From CAWEHU01 sp963808965 (GTDB lineage: Bacteria; Pseudomonadota; Alphaproteobacteria; Acetobacterales; Acetobacteraceae), in assembly GCA_963808965.1 (NCBI GenBank), contig CAWEHU010000017.1, positions 153,380-217,379 of the forward strand: a stretch of 64,000 nt of DNA. The letters are read 5' to 3'. The notes beneath the pieces were generated by a model. That model was not told where the DNA came from. It saw nothing but the letters and a program-made list of their open reading frames with translations, and made no database searches. The translations under genes were made by a program, and so were the position numbers. Within the stretch, counting starts at the first letter, position 1, and each line of letters opens with the position of its first letter. Below are positions 8,583-17,204 of this stretch, in pieces.

Positions 8583-9626
8583 TCAGTTGCCGGTCAGCCC
8601 TTGCTTGTGTAGCCAATCCTGGATGAGCCCGGCGATTTGATCGGAGTTCTCATCCATCATCATCATATGCGAGTTGCCGTGGATGCCGAGTGCGGGCAGC
8701 TCCATCCAATCGACGTGTCCGCCAGCCTGCACGATCGCGTCGCGCCAGCGCTCGCTCGGTTTCTGGAAGCTCGGCCAGGGCGGCGAGCGATCCAGATTGT
8801 CGCCCCAGATGATCAAGTGCGGAATCCCCTTCACCCGGGCGGCGTCCGCCTTCTGCGGATCCGGCGCACCGGAAGGTTCCACCAGCACCAGGGCCTTCAC
8901 CTTATCCGGATTGTTCAGCGCCGCGTTGTAGCCAAAATTGCCGCCCTGGCTGTGCACGATGATGACGCACGGACAAACCTTCTGCACCTCGGCATCGTAA
9001 GCCGCCTGAGTCGCCGCGTCGTTGCTGGCCCAGCGCGGCACGGATTTCTTCGCGAACTGGTCGAAGGCCGCGACCGGAAAGCGCTCCCCTTCAAACGTTT
9101 TGCGCTTGTCGGGTGATGGGTCGTACGAGCCGGGAGGGCCGATGCGAAACAGCTCCCAAGCCTCCTTCATTGGACGGAAAAAGGGTTCGCTGCTGTAAAT
9201 CTCCGGGTAGCGGGACCACGATGCGCGGCCGCGTTCCACCGCGTCCGATACATAGACATCGTGACCGGCATTGAGGAAGAACTGCTCCCAACCCGGCTTG
9301 CCGTCGGGCTTCGTTTCCCACGTTACACCAGTAAGGCCCCCGCCGTGCCACATCAGCAGCGGAAAGCGCGCCTTGGGCTCGGCGAGCTTCACGTATTGCA
9401 CGTACATCTGGCCGGTTTCGAACTCTCCATTCGGATCCACCTTGACCGGCGCCATTCCCGCGGTGAACGAGATCTCTTTTTGCGGCAGCCCGGTCAACCG
9501 CACCTCGTGGCCGCCGATGTAGAAGCTGCCGATCTCGTGTACCAGGTAGTCGGCTCGTGCACTGGCCCCGAACATGATCGCACAGCAAGCCAGAGTAAGG
9601 AGCTGTCCGACCCGGTGGCTGTTCAT
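8583..9626 (-). CDS. Secreted alpha/beta-hydrolase
   Basis: A 347-residue periplasmic or secreted esterase-type protein. It has a signal peptide ending around 'ASARA', the oxyanion region 'LLMWHGGGLTGVTWE', the nucleophile elbow 'VHSQGG' (Ser nucleophile), and the end of the fold with 'ALGIHGNSHMMMMDENSD', which supplies the catalytic His. 'IIWGDNLD' precedes the likely acidic residue. The ATG has an excellent site (GGAGGAAACAGCCA). The substrate is unknown. Confidence 0.88.
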   Translation of the reverse strand: MNSHRVGQLLTLACCAIMFGASARADYLVHEIGSFYIGGHEVRLTGLPQKEISFTAGMAPVKVDPNGEFETGQMYVQYVKLAEPKARFPLLMWHGGGLTGVTWETKPDGKPGWEQFFLNAGHDVYVSDAVERGRASWSRYPEIYSSEPFFRPMKEAWELFRIGPPGSYDPSPDKRKTFEGERFPVAAFDQFAKKSVPRWASNDAATQAAYDAEVQKVCPCVIIVHSQGGNFGYNAALNNPDKVKALVLVEPSGAPDPQKADAARVKGIPHLIIWGDNLDRSPPWPSFQKPSERWRDAIVQAGGHVDWMELPALGIHGNSHMMMMDENSDQIAGLIQDWLHKQGLTGN

Positions 9627-10273
9627 TGGCTGTTTCCTCCATGCGCCGCAGGTTAGCCCTCCGGCGCGAAACGCATGGAGTGAGCCTGAAGCCAGGAAGC
9701 AGAGCGGTCAACGCCGAGCAGGGAGGGACAGCCGCCAATGTTGACCCGGTGGACGGCCGCTGAGCGCTAGAGGAGCTGCGACTGTGAAGATGCACAATTC
9801 CTCGCAATCCTGGCGAGGTTATCCGCGAGCCTGCCCCAAAACCGCTTGGTCTCACAGTGATGGCAGCCGCCAGGGGGGCTCGGCGGGACGCGCAGCCAAG
9901 TTTTTTGGATACCGGAAAGCCGATCTTGCGCACCGATCTTGATAACGGAGAATTCTGTGTGGATCGTAGTGCGGGAAGCAGCTTTTGATCCCGCTGTGAT
10001 TCCCTCGGTCGATCAGTTCAATGGGAATGGAGGGCGGCTTCTTGACCCCGATTTCCCAATCGGGATTGAGCGGCCAAACCTCACAGCGATGCTGTGGAAC
10101 ACGCCCAAGAACGGGGAGCCGCTTCGGATAATCGAAATCAGTGGTCTGTCTTTGACCCGCAACCGATAATGCTCTTCGATGGTTTTGTCTTCTATATCAG
10201 CTTCTGCGACGAGGCCTGTCGGCCGGGACTGTACTCGGTCGGGAGCCATTTATCAGGGCGCTGTCAAACAGCA
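9627..10273. other. 647-bp stretch without a recognised gene
   Basis: Upstream region of the hydrolase gene followed by sequence of lower GC than its surroundings (about 9900-10200). Short open frames exist on both strands (plus 9939-10169; minus 10013-10249) but neither has a ribosome site, a known motif or coding-like composition. It may be a degraded insertion. Promoters for the minus-strand hydrolase are expected near 9630-9700, but I cannot point to convincing boxes. Confidence 0.4.
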
Positions 10274-11206
10274 TCACCGCTCTGCGGCATGGGAAGGAGT
10301 TCCTTCCGGCATCATCGCACCCACCAGTCGCTCCCGCGCCGCCCCTCCCGCCTCTAAGTTACGTGCGTTCACGATGGCGAGCCGGAAACCGCCCGGCGGC
10401 ATGGGGTGCAACGCAGGATCCCGATCCTCGTAGAACGTGATCTGCACGCTCGATACGCCGGGCATCGCCCAGAACCTCGTCGCACCACCTCGCGCGGCGG
10501 ATGCCGGTAGCGCGCCGTGCGGGCCGAACAGGACGACGCTGTAACCGTCCGTCCGGTCCGCATCGGCGTACTCCCATCTTCCCTCGGCGTACAGCCGGAT
10601 CAGCGCCTCCACCCAGCCCGCGCCATAAAGATCCGGCCATTGATCGGCGAAGCGGAGATGCGCCTCGATGATGCGGCCGCCGATCGTCTCCACATTCAGC
10701 ATCCCGGTGTAGCCGCGCAGATGCGCGCGCGCCCACGCGCCGCAGTGCGTCTCCAGCGCGGGATACGGGGCCGCGTGGATGTTCCAGTGATCGAACGTGC
10801 CGCCCGGCGCCGGCGCTCCGGTCGTGTGGCGCCACCAGCGCGGCTCGCCGTCCACCAGCGCGACATCGGTGCTGACATGTTCGCCTTCCAGCAGCGTCAT
10901 CCACATATGCCCGGCGGTGAGCGCGTCCCTGTATTCCGCTGCCGAACCGATCACTCGGCTGCCGGAGCCCATGCCGCGCAAATTCACGATCGGCTTCGAG
11001 AACACCGGAAAGCGCGGCGGCATGACACCGTGCGGCGCGGCGTCCAGACCCTGCGACAGCGCGACCGCGAGCTTGTCGTAGACCCAGCGATGCACGGGGT
11101 ACCAGACCCAGGCGTCGGAATCCTCGGTCGGCACGTTCACGCCGTCCGGGCACGGCACGCCCGCGAAATACTGGAGCCGCCAGGGATCGGCCTCGCAGAC
11201 CGGCAT
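10274..11206 (-). CDS. ATP-grasp-like protein of unknown function
   Basis: A 310-residue cytoplasmic protein, last gene of the molybdo-hydroxylase maturation operon, seven bases after the MoeA/MobA-like gene. I do not recognise a named family, but the layout resembles an ATP-grasp core. 'PVFSKPIVNLRGMGSGS' looks like the lysine/glycine-rich ATP-binding strand. 'LLEGEHVSTDVALVDGEP' resembles the usual 'GxExxxDvxxxxG' strand pair. 'GMLNVETIGGRIIEAHLRF' resembles the metal-binding 'Nve...iiEi..R' end. The N-terminal 'WYPVHRWVYDKLAVALSQG' would be the substrate domain. Inference: an ATP-dependent ligase acting on a cofactor or substrate related to this operon. The fold call is moderate and the function open. 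Confidence 0.6.
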   Translation of the reverse strand: MPVCEADPWRLQYFAGVPCPDGVNVPTEDSDAWVWYPVHRWVYDKLAVALSQGLDAAPHGVMPPRFPVFSKPIVNLRGMGSGSRVIGSAAEYRDALTAGHMWMTLLEGEHVSTDVALVDGEPRWWRHTTGAPAPGGTFDHWNIHAAPYPALETHCGAWARAHLRGYTGMLNVETIGGRIIEAHLRFADQWPDLYGAGWVEALIRLYAEGRWEYADADRTDGYSVVLFGPHGALPASAARGGATRFWAMPGVSSVQITFYEDRDPALHPMPPGGFRLAIVNARNLEAGGAARERLVGAMMPEGTPSHAAER

Positions 11207-11212
11207 GCGGGT

Positions 11213-12896
11213 TCAGCGCGGACCCGCCGCGCCGATCCCCTCGGGGCGGAGGCGCGCGGGGCAGGGTGGCCAGCTCTTCCGTCGTGTCGAAGTCGCGCAG
11301 CACGGCATCCTCGCCCACCTCCACCTCCGCGACCGCATCCAGGTGACGGCCGAGCAGGAAGCGCGCGCCGGAATCGCCGGTGATGCCGAGGATCTCGGGG
11401 AAGAAGCGCCGGTCCCACAGCATCGGGTTGCCTTGCTTGCCGCGGAAGGTGGGCAGCACGATCAGCCGTCCCTCGTCGCGGTCATAGGCGTCGAGCAGGC
11501 GATCGATGATCCGCCCGGTGACCAGCGGCATGTCGCCGAGGCAGACGATCGCGGCGGCGCAGTCCTCGGGCACCGCGGCGATGCCCGCCTTGAGGCTCGC
11601 CGAGAGTCCCTCCGCGTAGTCGGGCGCGTGCACGAAGCGCACGGGCTTGCCCGCGAGCGCCTTTTCGACCTGCTCGGCCTGATGGCCGGTGACAACCAGG
11701 ATCGGCCGGGCGTGGCTCGACAGCACGTTGTCCACGACGCGGGCGATCATCGGCTTGCCCGTTTTGTCCGCGAGCAGCAGCTTGTTATGCGGCGCCATGC
11801 GGCGGGAGCGGCCAGCGGCGAGCACCACGGCCGCGATGGTCGGGCGCGCTGCGCGGGGCGGGACCGGTTTGCGGCCGTCGCGGGCGCCTTCTCGCGCGGC
11901 ATCGGCCGTGCTTCCATTTCCTTGAGCAGGCCGCCGACGCCCATTCGCATCACTTCGGCGGGACCGACCGGCAATCCGGCGAACAGCCGCGGCAGCACGA
12001 AGTCGATGCCGTTCAGCTTCGGGCTGCGCGCGCATCCGGGCAGCACCAGCGCGGGACGCGCCCCGATCCGGCCGACGCAAATGAGGTTGCCGGGATCGAC
12101 CGGCATCCCGAAATGCACGATCTCACCGCCCGCGCGCACGATGCCCGCCGGGCCGACATCCCGCCGGTCCACGACCGCCGAGGCGCCCGACCACGAGCAG
12201 CAATTCCGCCCCCTGCGCGACCAGTGATTCGAGCGCCCGCGCGACGGCGATTTCCTCGTGCGGGCAGCGCAATGGCGGCAGCAGCGAGCCGGTGAGCGCG
12301 GTCACGCGCGCGCTCAGTCGCCTCGACCGTCTTTTCGATCACGCTCTGCTTCAGTCCCGGCAGCTCGGTCGCCGACCATCCCGACCTTGAGCGGCCGGAA
12401 CGGATGCAGCGTCAGCGCCGGCGGCCGCTGACGTGCCAGCGCGACCGCGACATCGAGCAGCGGGCCGGGCACGGCGAAGGGGATCACCTTGATCGTCGCG
12501 ACCATGTCGCGCGCGCGCGACGACCGCGTAGTCGGGCAAGGTGCCGACGGTCAGCGCCTCATCGACCGCGTTCACCCGGTCGATCTTCGCCACATCGACC
12601 CGCAGCAGGCCTGGCACCTCGGCTGTCAGGTTCACCCGTCCGGTCGCCGCGCGGCTGCGCGACAACAGCGGCGAGACGAAGGGCTCGGCGAGGCGGTCCG
12701 CGCAGATGTCCTCCGGCACGTCGCCGGGATCGAGCCGGGCGCGATCACCTCCTTATGGCCCGCCTCCCGCAAGCGCGGCGACCGCGGCCTCGTCGAGCAG
12801 CGACCCCTTGCGGATCATCGCGCTCGGCGAGCCGGTGGGAATGCGCGCATGATCGCGCCCTCGCGCCTCGCTGAGCGGAACCGGGCCGAACCTCAT
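11213..12896 (-). CDS. MoeA/MogA-like + MobA-like NTP transferase fusion (many frameshifts)
   Basis: Reading across frames gives a protein of about 540 residues. The N-terminal molybdopterin-binding part starts 'MRFGPVPLSEARG', contains 'RKGSLLDEAAVAAL', 'VNLTAEVPGLLRVD' and 'KVGMV', and includes 'GGEIVHFGMPVDPGNLICVG'. The C-terminal MobA-like nucleotidyltransferase has the signature 'VVLAAGRSRRM' followed by 'NKLL', and 'VCLGDMPLV'. Such fusions are thought to cytidylylate the molybdenum cofactor for xanthine-dehydrogenase-type enzymes. At least seven single-base shifts break the frame (near 11260, 11890, 12160, 12310, 12400, 12510, 12740 and 12830). The ATG overlaps the upstream stop (ATGA), and a TGA at 11213-11215 closes the corrected frame. 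Confidence 0.75.
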
Positions 12897-13600
12897 GCCG
12901 CCTGGCTTCTGCGGCGAGCGCCGCGCCGCGCCGCACGGCGACGAGTCTCGGCGAGGATGGATAGCGCGATCTCCGGCGCGGTCACCGCCTCGATCGCGAG
13001 TCCGACAGGACCCGAATTCGTGCGAGCGCCGCCTCGTCATGGCCGAGCGCGCGAAGGCGCTGAAGCCGTGCCGCATGGGTTTTCCGCGAGCCAAGCGCGC
13101 CGATGTAGAATGCGGGCGATTTCAGCGCGCGGTCGAGCGCCGGATCGTCGAGCTTCGGGTCGTGCGTGAGCGTCACGACCGCGGTGCGCGCGTCCGGGCT
13201 TCAGCGCATCCATCGCCTCGTCCGGCCAGTCGGTCGAGACGGTAACGTTCGGGAAACGCTCGCCCGTCGCGAAGGAGCGGCGCGGATCGACGACGATCAC
13301 CGCCAGGCCGAGTTGCGCGGCGAGCGGGACCAGCGCCTGCGCGATATGCACCGCGCCGACCACCATCGAGCCGGAGCGGCGGGTTGTGGACGTGCAGGAA
13401 CCAATCGTCGCCGCCGATCTTCGGACCGTGCGGCTTTGATCGTCCCGCATGCGCCTGCCCGGCGGCGGCGTTCAATTCCGGCGGTGCGTCGCCGGGTCGG
13501 GCAAGAGCCGTTGCGCCCCGTCCGGGAGGCGAGTCGCCAATGCTATCGGGCGCTGCGCCGCCCGCGCTTCCTGGATCGCGGCGAGCAGCGCCGCGTTCAC
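12893..13600 (-). CDS. XdhC family protein, C-terminal Rossmann half (frameshifted)
   Basis: Corrected length is about 235 residues. It starts at GTG 13600 ('NAALLAAIQEARAAQRPIAL') overlapping the stop of the preceding half-XdhC gene. The NAD(P)-binding part 'VVGAVHIAQALVPLAAQLGL' and 'VVDPRRSFATGERFP' follow, then the XdhC_C signature 'VVTLTHDPKLDDPAL' and 'YIGALGSRKTHAARLQRL'. XdhC proteins bind the molybdenum cofactor, promote its sulfuration and insert it into xanthine-dehydrogenase-type enzymes. About five single-base shifts occur (near 13475, 13390, 13200, 12990 and 12930). It ends in a TGA overlapping the next ATG. Confidence 0.75.
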
Positions 13601-13923
13601 GCGAGGCGTTCCACGAACACCTTCACCTTGCCGCCGCAGGCGAGCCCGACCTCCCAGGCGCGCTCGTTCGTCACGCCGAAATCGAGCAGCTGCGGCGCGC
13701 CGCTCTCGATGGTGCGGATGGCAGCTTCGGCGACCGCGCCCTCGATGCAGCCGCCACTGACCGAGCCCGCCATCTTGCCGGACTTGGTCACGGCCATCTG
13801 GCTCCCGGCCGGCCGGGGCGAACTGCCCCAGGTCTCGGTCACGGTCGCGAGCGCGACCTGTTCGCCCGCGGCGCACCAATTCGCGGCGACGGACAGCACA
13901 TCCTCGGCTTCGGTTGGGCTCAT
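13597..13923 (-). CDS. XdhC/CoxI N-terminal domain protein
   Basis: A 108-residue intact protein equal to the N-terminal XdhC_CoxI domain, with 'VALATVTETWGSSPRPAGSQM' minus its last residue and 'GSVSGGCIEGAVAEAA'. The Cys in 'GGCIEG' is the conserved family cysteine. It ends at TGA exactly where the second XdhC gene starts with GTG, so two adjacent proteins together make up one XdhC. The start at 13923 overlaps the coxE stop (ATGA). Confidence 0.85.
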   Translation of the reverse strand: MSPTEAEDVLSVAANWCAAGEQVALATVTETWGSSPRPAGSQMAVTKSGKMAGSVSGGCIEGAVAEAAIRTIESGAPQLLDFGVTNERAWEVGLACGGKVKVFVERLA

Positions 13924-15159
13924 GCGGGCCTCATCCTCCAGGGCACCCCGCCGCGTGCGGGCGCGGGACGGGAAAGCAAATCGACCAGTTCGCGCAGGCT
14001 GGCCAGATTGTGGACCGGGCGGAACTCGTCCACATGCGGCAGCATCGCGCGGATGCCCTGCGATCTTGGCTCGAACCCCGCCCAGCGCAACAGCGGATTG
14101 AGCCAGATCAGCCGCCGCGAGGAACGGTGCAGCCGGTCCATGTTCTCGGCCAGCATCCGCATCCCGTCCTGCTCGCGCGGCCGGTCCAGCCCGTCGGTGA
14201 TGAGCAGCACCACCGCGCCCTGCCCGAGCACCCGCTTGGCCCAGCGGCGGTTGAACTGGGCCAGCGCCTCGCCGATCCGCGTGCCGCCGGACCAGTCCGG
14301 CACGACATGCGCGACCATCTGGAAGGCCCTTTCCGGATCGCGATGGCGGAGCTGGCGGGTGATGTTGGAGAGGCGTGTGCCGAACAGGAACACATGCACG
14401 CGCGCCCGGTCGTTCGTGACCGCGTGCAGGAAGTGGAGCAGGATTTGCGCGTAGCGTCCCATGCTGCCGCTGATGTCGCAGAGCACGACGAGCGGCGGCG
14501 GACACCGCACGCGACGGCTGCGCGCGATGGCCAGGATTTCGCCGCCTTGCCGCAGGCTCGCGCGGATCGTGCGGCGCAGGTCGGGTGTCGGTCCGCGCGG
14601 GTCGGGCCTCAGCCTCCGGGTTCGCCGCAGGTCGAGCGGGAGGGTGAGGCGGCGAATCTCCGCCTTGGCCTGCCCGATCTCGGCGGCGCTCATCGCCTCG
14701 AAATCCATCGTTTGCAGGCGCTCGCGCTCGCTCACCGTGAGCGCGGCGTCGGTCGGCGGCTTCTCGTCCCGGCGCGGGCGGCGTCTCGCGCGGCGGCGCG
14801 AACGCCTCGGCCGACCCGGCGGCTTCCGGCCGGGGCGCGCTTGCGTTCCTTGTGCTTCTGCGCGTCGGCGAGTGCCTGGGCCACCTCCTGGCGCGGGCCG
14901 GCCGGGTCGCGCCAGAACAGGGCGAACGCCTGGTCGAACACGTCCTGATGCTCGTGCCGGTGGATCATCGCCGCGCGCAGCGCGGTCCGCGCCTCGGTGC
15001 GGCTGCCGAGATCGACGAGAGCGAGCGCCTGTTGCGCGGCGATTGCCTCGGCCGGCCCGACCGGCAGCCCCGCCCGCCGCAGCAGCCGCGCGAAGTGCAT
15101 GACATTGGCGGCGAGCGTGCCGGTACCGCGCGGATCGGATTCACGGCAGGGGTCCCCAT
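13920..15159 (-). CDS. coxE: CoxE-like VWA-domain protein (frameshifted)
   Basis: The accessory protein that, with the CoxD ATPase, matures the active site of CO dehydrogenase-type molybdoenzymes. The N-terminal part ('MHFARLLRRAGLPVGPAEAI') and the C-terminal von Willebrand A domain are both clear. The MIDAS motif is 'CDISGSMGRYAQ', with later MIDAS elements in 'SGGTRIGEAL' and 'LLITDGLDRPRE'. Two shifts break the frame: near 15120, where the real start 'MGTPAVNPIR' joins, and in the Arg/Pro-rich linker near 14740-14800. Full length is about 400 residues, normal for CoxE. It overlaps the next gene by ATGA. Confidence 0.82.
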
Positions 15160-15285
15160 CCGGTTAGCTCCTGCAAAGCCACTGACGCTTAGGACAGGAT
15201 ATTCACCTTTCATCCTGGTCGAGCTTTGGCGAGACGAACTATATGCACCATAGGTTTTCGCCGCATGATTACCGGAGGAAAGGAA

Positions 15286-15730
15286 GTGGCCGAGTCCGAG
15301 TTGCTTTCAATTCAGCTTCCGGCCGAAGTCCACGCCCGAATGAGGCCGTTGCCGCTCGTCACGGGAAATCCGTGGGAGAATTCTGGGCGAGATCGTCGAG
15401 CGCTTCCTTTCTGAGCGGAGCCGGCAACCTCCTGATTTGTCCTCAGTGCTGGTAAGGCTACGCGGGAAAGCCGTGGACCTACGCCAACGCGGAATTTCCG
15501 GCCTTTGGGTTTTCGGGTCTACCGCGCGTGGAGACGCCCGGCCAGACAGCGATATCGATCTGATCGCGGAGTTCGCCCCGGAAGCTCGCGTTTCCATGAC
15601 CGGTTTCGCGGCCTATCGCGCTGACCTCGCCGATTTGCTCAAGTGGCCGGTGGATTTGGCCGAGTGGCAGGTTCTGCGTCCCCCGGTCCTGGATGCAGCG
15701 CGGCGCGAGGCCGTTTCAAGCGTGTATTGA
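15286..15730 (+). CDS. RHH (CopG-like) domain joined to MNT nucleotidyltransferase antitoxin (frameshifted)
   Basis: The 3' part (15437-15730, intact) is a minimal nucleotidyltransferase with 'VFGSTARGDARPDSDIDLI', the G-S-x-D-x-D catalytic pattern of MntA antitoxins, which AMPylate HepT. Upstream, GTG 15286 follows GGAGGAAAGGAA and reads 'AESELLSIQLPAEVHAR', then in two other frames 'NEAVAARHGKSVGEF' and 'GEIVERFLSERSRQPPDL', which is a ribbon-helix-helix domain. Two single-base deletions (near 15341 and 15384) separate the pieces. Once corrected there is no stop between the domains, giving one protein of about 148 residues. If the shifts are real, only the MNT part from TTG 15437 is made. 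Confidence 0.7.
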
Positions 15731-16035
15731 TGCGCGACCAAAAGGCGGGCTCAGCGATATCCGAGCTGCTATTCGTGACCCCAGACTTTCGTGCGGGGTT
15801 TGAAGCGATGGGAGTTCCTCAAAGTGGACCGGAGACGGACCCAAAAACCTATCGCGCGATCAAGACCGCTCTGAGCGAAATCGGCGAGGCGATAAAGGAA
15901 CTGCCTCCGGCGATCTTCGAAGCCCATCCTGGAATTGATTGGAGGGGCTTTGCGGCAATGCGAGACGTGATCAGCGCACCAGTATTTTCAATGCAGTCCA
16001 CCGGATTTGCAACGCTCGAAGACGAGGTCACGTAA
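15730..16035 (+). CDS. hepT: HepT-like toxin (DUF86), probably one base error
   Basis: Second gene of an MNT/HepT toxin-antitoxin pair, coupled by TGATG to the antitoxin. As sequenced the protein has 101 residues and shows the HepT core 'AIKTALSEIGEAIKEL', 'HPGIDWRGFAAMRDVIS', but the ribonuclease motif R-x4-H-x-Y is lost ('RDVISAPV'). Removing one G at 15976 changes this to 'RDVISHQYF', restoring R-x4-H-x-Y exactly. The same correction opens the frame into 'NLLTAIESEFAK', a normal HepT end, with a stop at 16147. So a sequencing insertion is far more likely than an inactivated toxin. Confidence 0.78.
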   Translation: MRDQKAGSAISELLFVTPDFRAGFEAMGVPQSGPETDPKTYRAIKTALSEIGEAIKELPPAIFEAHPGIDWRGFAAMRDVISAPVFSMQSTGFATLEDEVT

Positions 16036-16100
16036 CCTGCTGACGGCTATCGAGTCCGAATTCGCCAAGTCCTCGCGTGATCCGCTACCAGGTATCGGCA

Positions 16101-17195
16101 CTATGAACCGAGGAACTGCTCGAGCATCGCGGCGCGCTTTTCGGTGAGCCATGTGCTGATGCTCGTTGAAGCGATCGCGGGATATTTGACCTTGGCGAAG
16201 GCGACCCAGGCATCGCGATAGCGGAGCCAAGCCCGCTGTACCGCCCGAATTCCGTCCTTCGTGACAGTGCCCCAGTTTGGGTTCGCGCTGCGTTGCACCT
16301 TTTGATACACGTCATTCAGCTTGGCGTCGGCTGCCTCGAACTGTTGCGCGTTGTAGGCCGGCGCGGTTCCGGCTGCCAGGGAACTCAGCATATCGAGAAG
16401 ATCCTGTTGCTGCTTTTGCTCCTCGTCGATGGAGAAAGCGGCTCGCAACGTGCCGCTTTGGTCCACCTCCTTGCCCGCGAGTTCGTCAGCAAAAGCCTTC
16501 TCAGCCTTTTGCAATGTCGCAAGGGCGTTCTTCTCGGCCTCGCTCCAGCCGGCGGTGAGGGCTGCAAATTGCTGCTTGCGCTTTGCATCCGCGATGGCCG
16601 CGTCATGCGCGGTGCAGACGCCGCCGAGATAGCCGCTGGTCGCGTCATCGCAAAGGCTGAAATCGTGACCCGTCCAGTGCTCCGCCTTGAGTGCTGCAAG
16701 GTGCTTCACTCGGCCGTCTATTTCGGCCGGAGCGCCGTCGATTCGGCAGGCAAGGGCGATCGCCAGATCGAGATTACGCTCCGCGCCAATTCCGTTCGCG
16801 TACATGGTCATCAGCATGACGTCGCCGGAAAAATCGCTCATCCCATTATTGCGAGCCGTTCGCTCCAGAAAGGCGCATTGACGCGCCCGCACGGGATCGG
16901 GCGATCGGCCGATCCCATAATAGAGCGCCTCCGAGCTGCAACCCTTCAATGTGGCGGCAGCAGCCGGATCGGGCCGGTCCGCATCCGGCAGCGCCAATTT
17001 GCGCGAGCTTCGGCAGATCGCCTTGGATTGGGCGTATTCCGCGGTCTGCGTGTAGGATTCCTTGTTGTCGGCCCAGTTAGCGGCCCTCGCGGGCAGTCCG
17101 GCGGTGAAGAAGGTAGCGATCAACGCCGACGCGATCAGCCTCACGCCTCTTGCGCTTGCGGCCTCACCGGTGGAGCGAATTCCGTTCCCTGTCAT
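16101..17195 (-). CDS. LprI-like (DUF1311) periplasmic protein
   Basis: A 364-residue exported protein (signal peptide ending near 'LPARA') with the DUF1311 / lysozyme-inhibitor LprI domain at the C-terminus: 'FEAADAKLNDVYQKVQ', 'GIRAVQRAWLRYRDAWVAFA' and a conserved Cys-poor end. The N-terminal half is Cys-containing ('KAICRSS', 'KGCSSEALYYGIG') with a Sel1-like 'GDVMLMTMYANGIGAERNL' stretch. It starts 10 bases after the coxD stop on the same strand, so it is probably co-transcribed. A role with the molybdoenzyme genes is not established. Confidence 0.75.
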   Translation of the reverse strand: MTGNGIRSTGEAASARGVRLIASALIATFFTAGLPARAANWADNKESYTQTAEYAQSKAICRSSRKLALPDADRPDPAAAATLKGCSSEALYYGIGRSPDPVRARQCAFLERTARNNGMSDFSGDVMLMTMYANGIGAERNLDLAIALACRIDGAPAEIDGRVKHLAALKAEHWTGHDFSLCDDATSGYLGGVCTAHDAAIADAKRKQQFAALTAGWSEAEKNALATLQKAEKAFADELAGKEVDQSGTLRAAFSIDEEQKQQQDLLDMLSSLAAGTAPAYNAQQFEAADAKLNDVYQKVQRSANPNWGTVTKDGIRAVQRAWLRYRDAWVAFAKVKYPAIASTSISTWLTEKRAAMLEQFLGS

Positions 17196-17204
17196 CTGGA
17201 TGCT

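Noticed and set aside
10359..11212. Open continuation of the MobA-like frame over the ATP-grasp-like gene
   Set aside because: It is a shadow of the 310-residue gene; after one base correction the MobA-like frame stops at 11213-11215.
15976..16035. HepT with a naturally inactivated active site
   Set aside because: Deleting one base restores both the R-x4-H-x-Y motif and a normal C-terminus, so an error is the simpler explanation.
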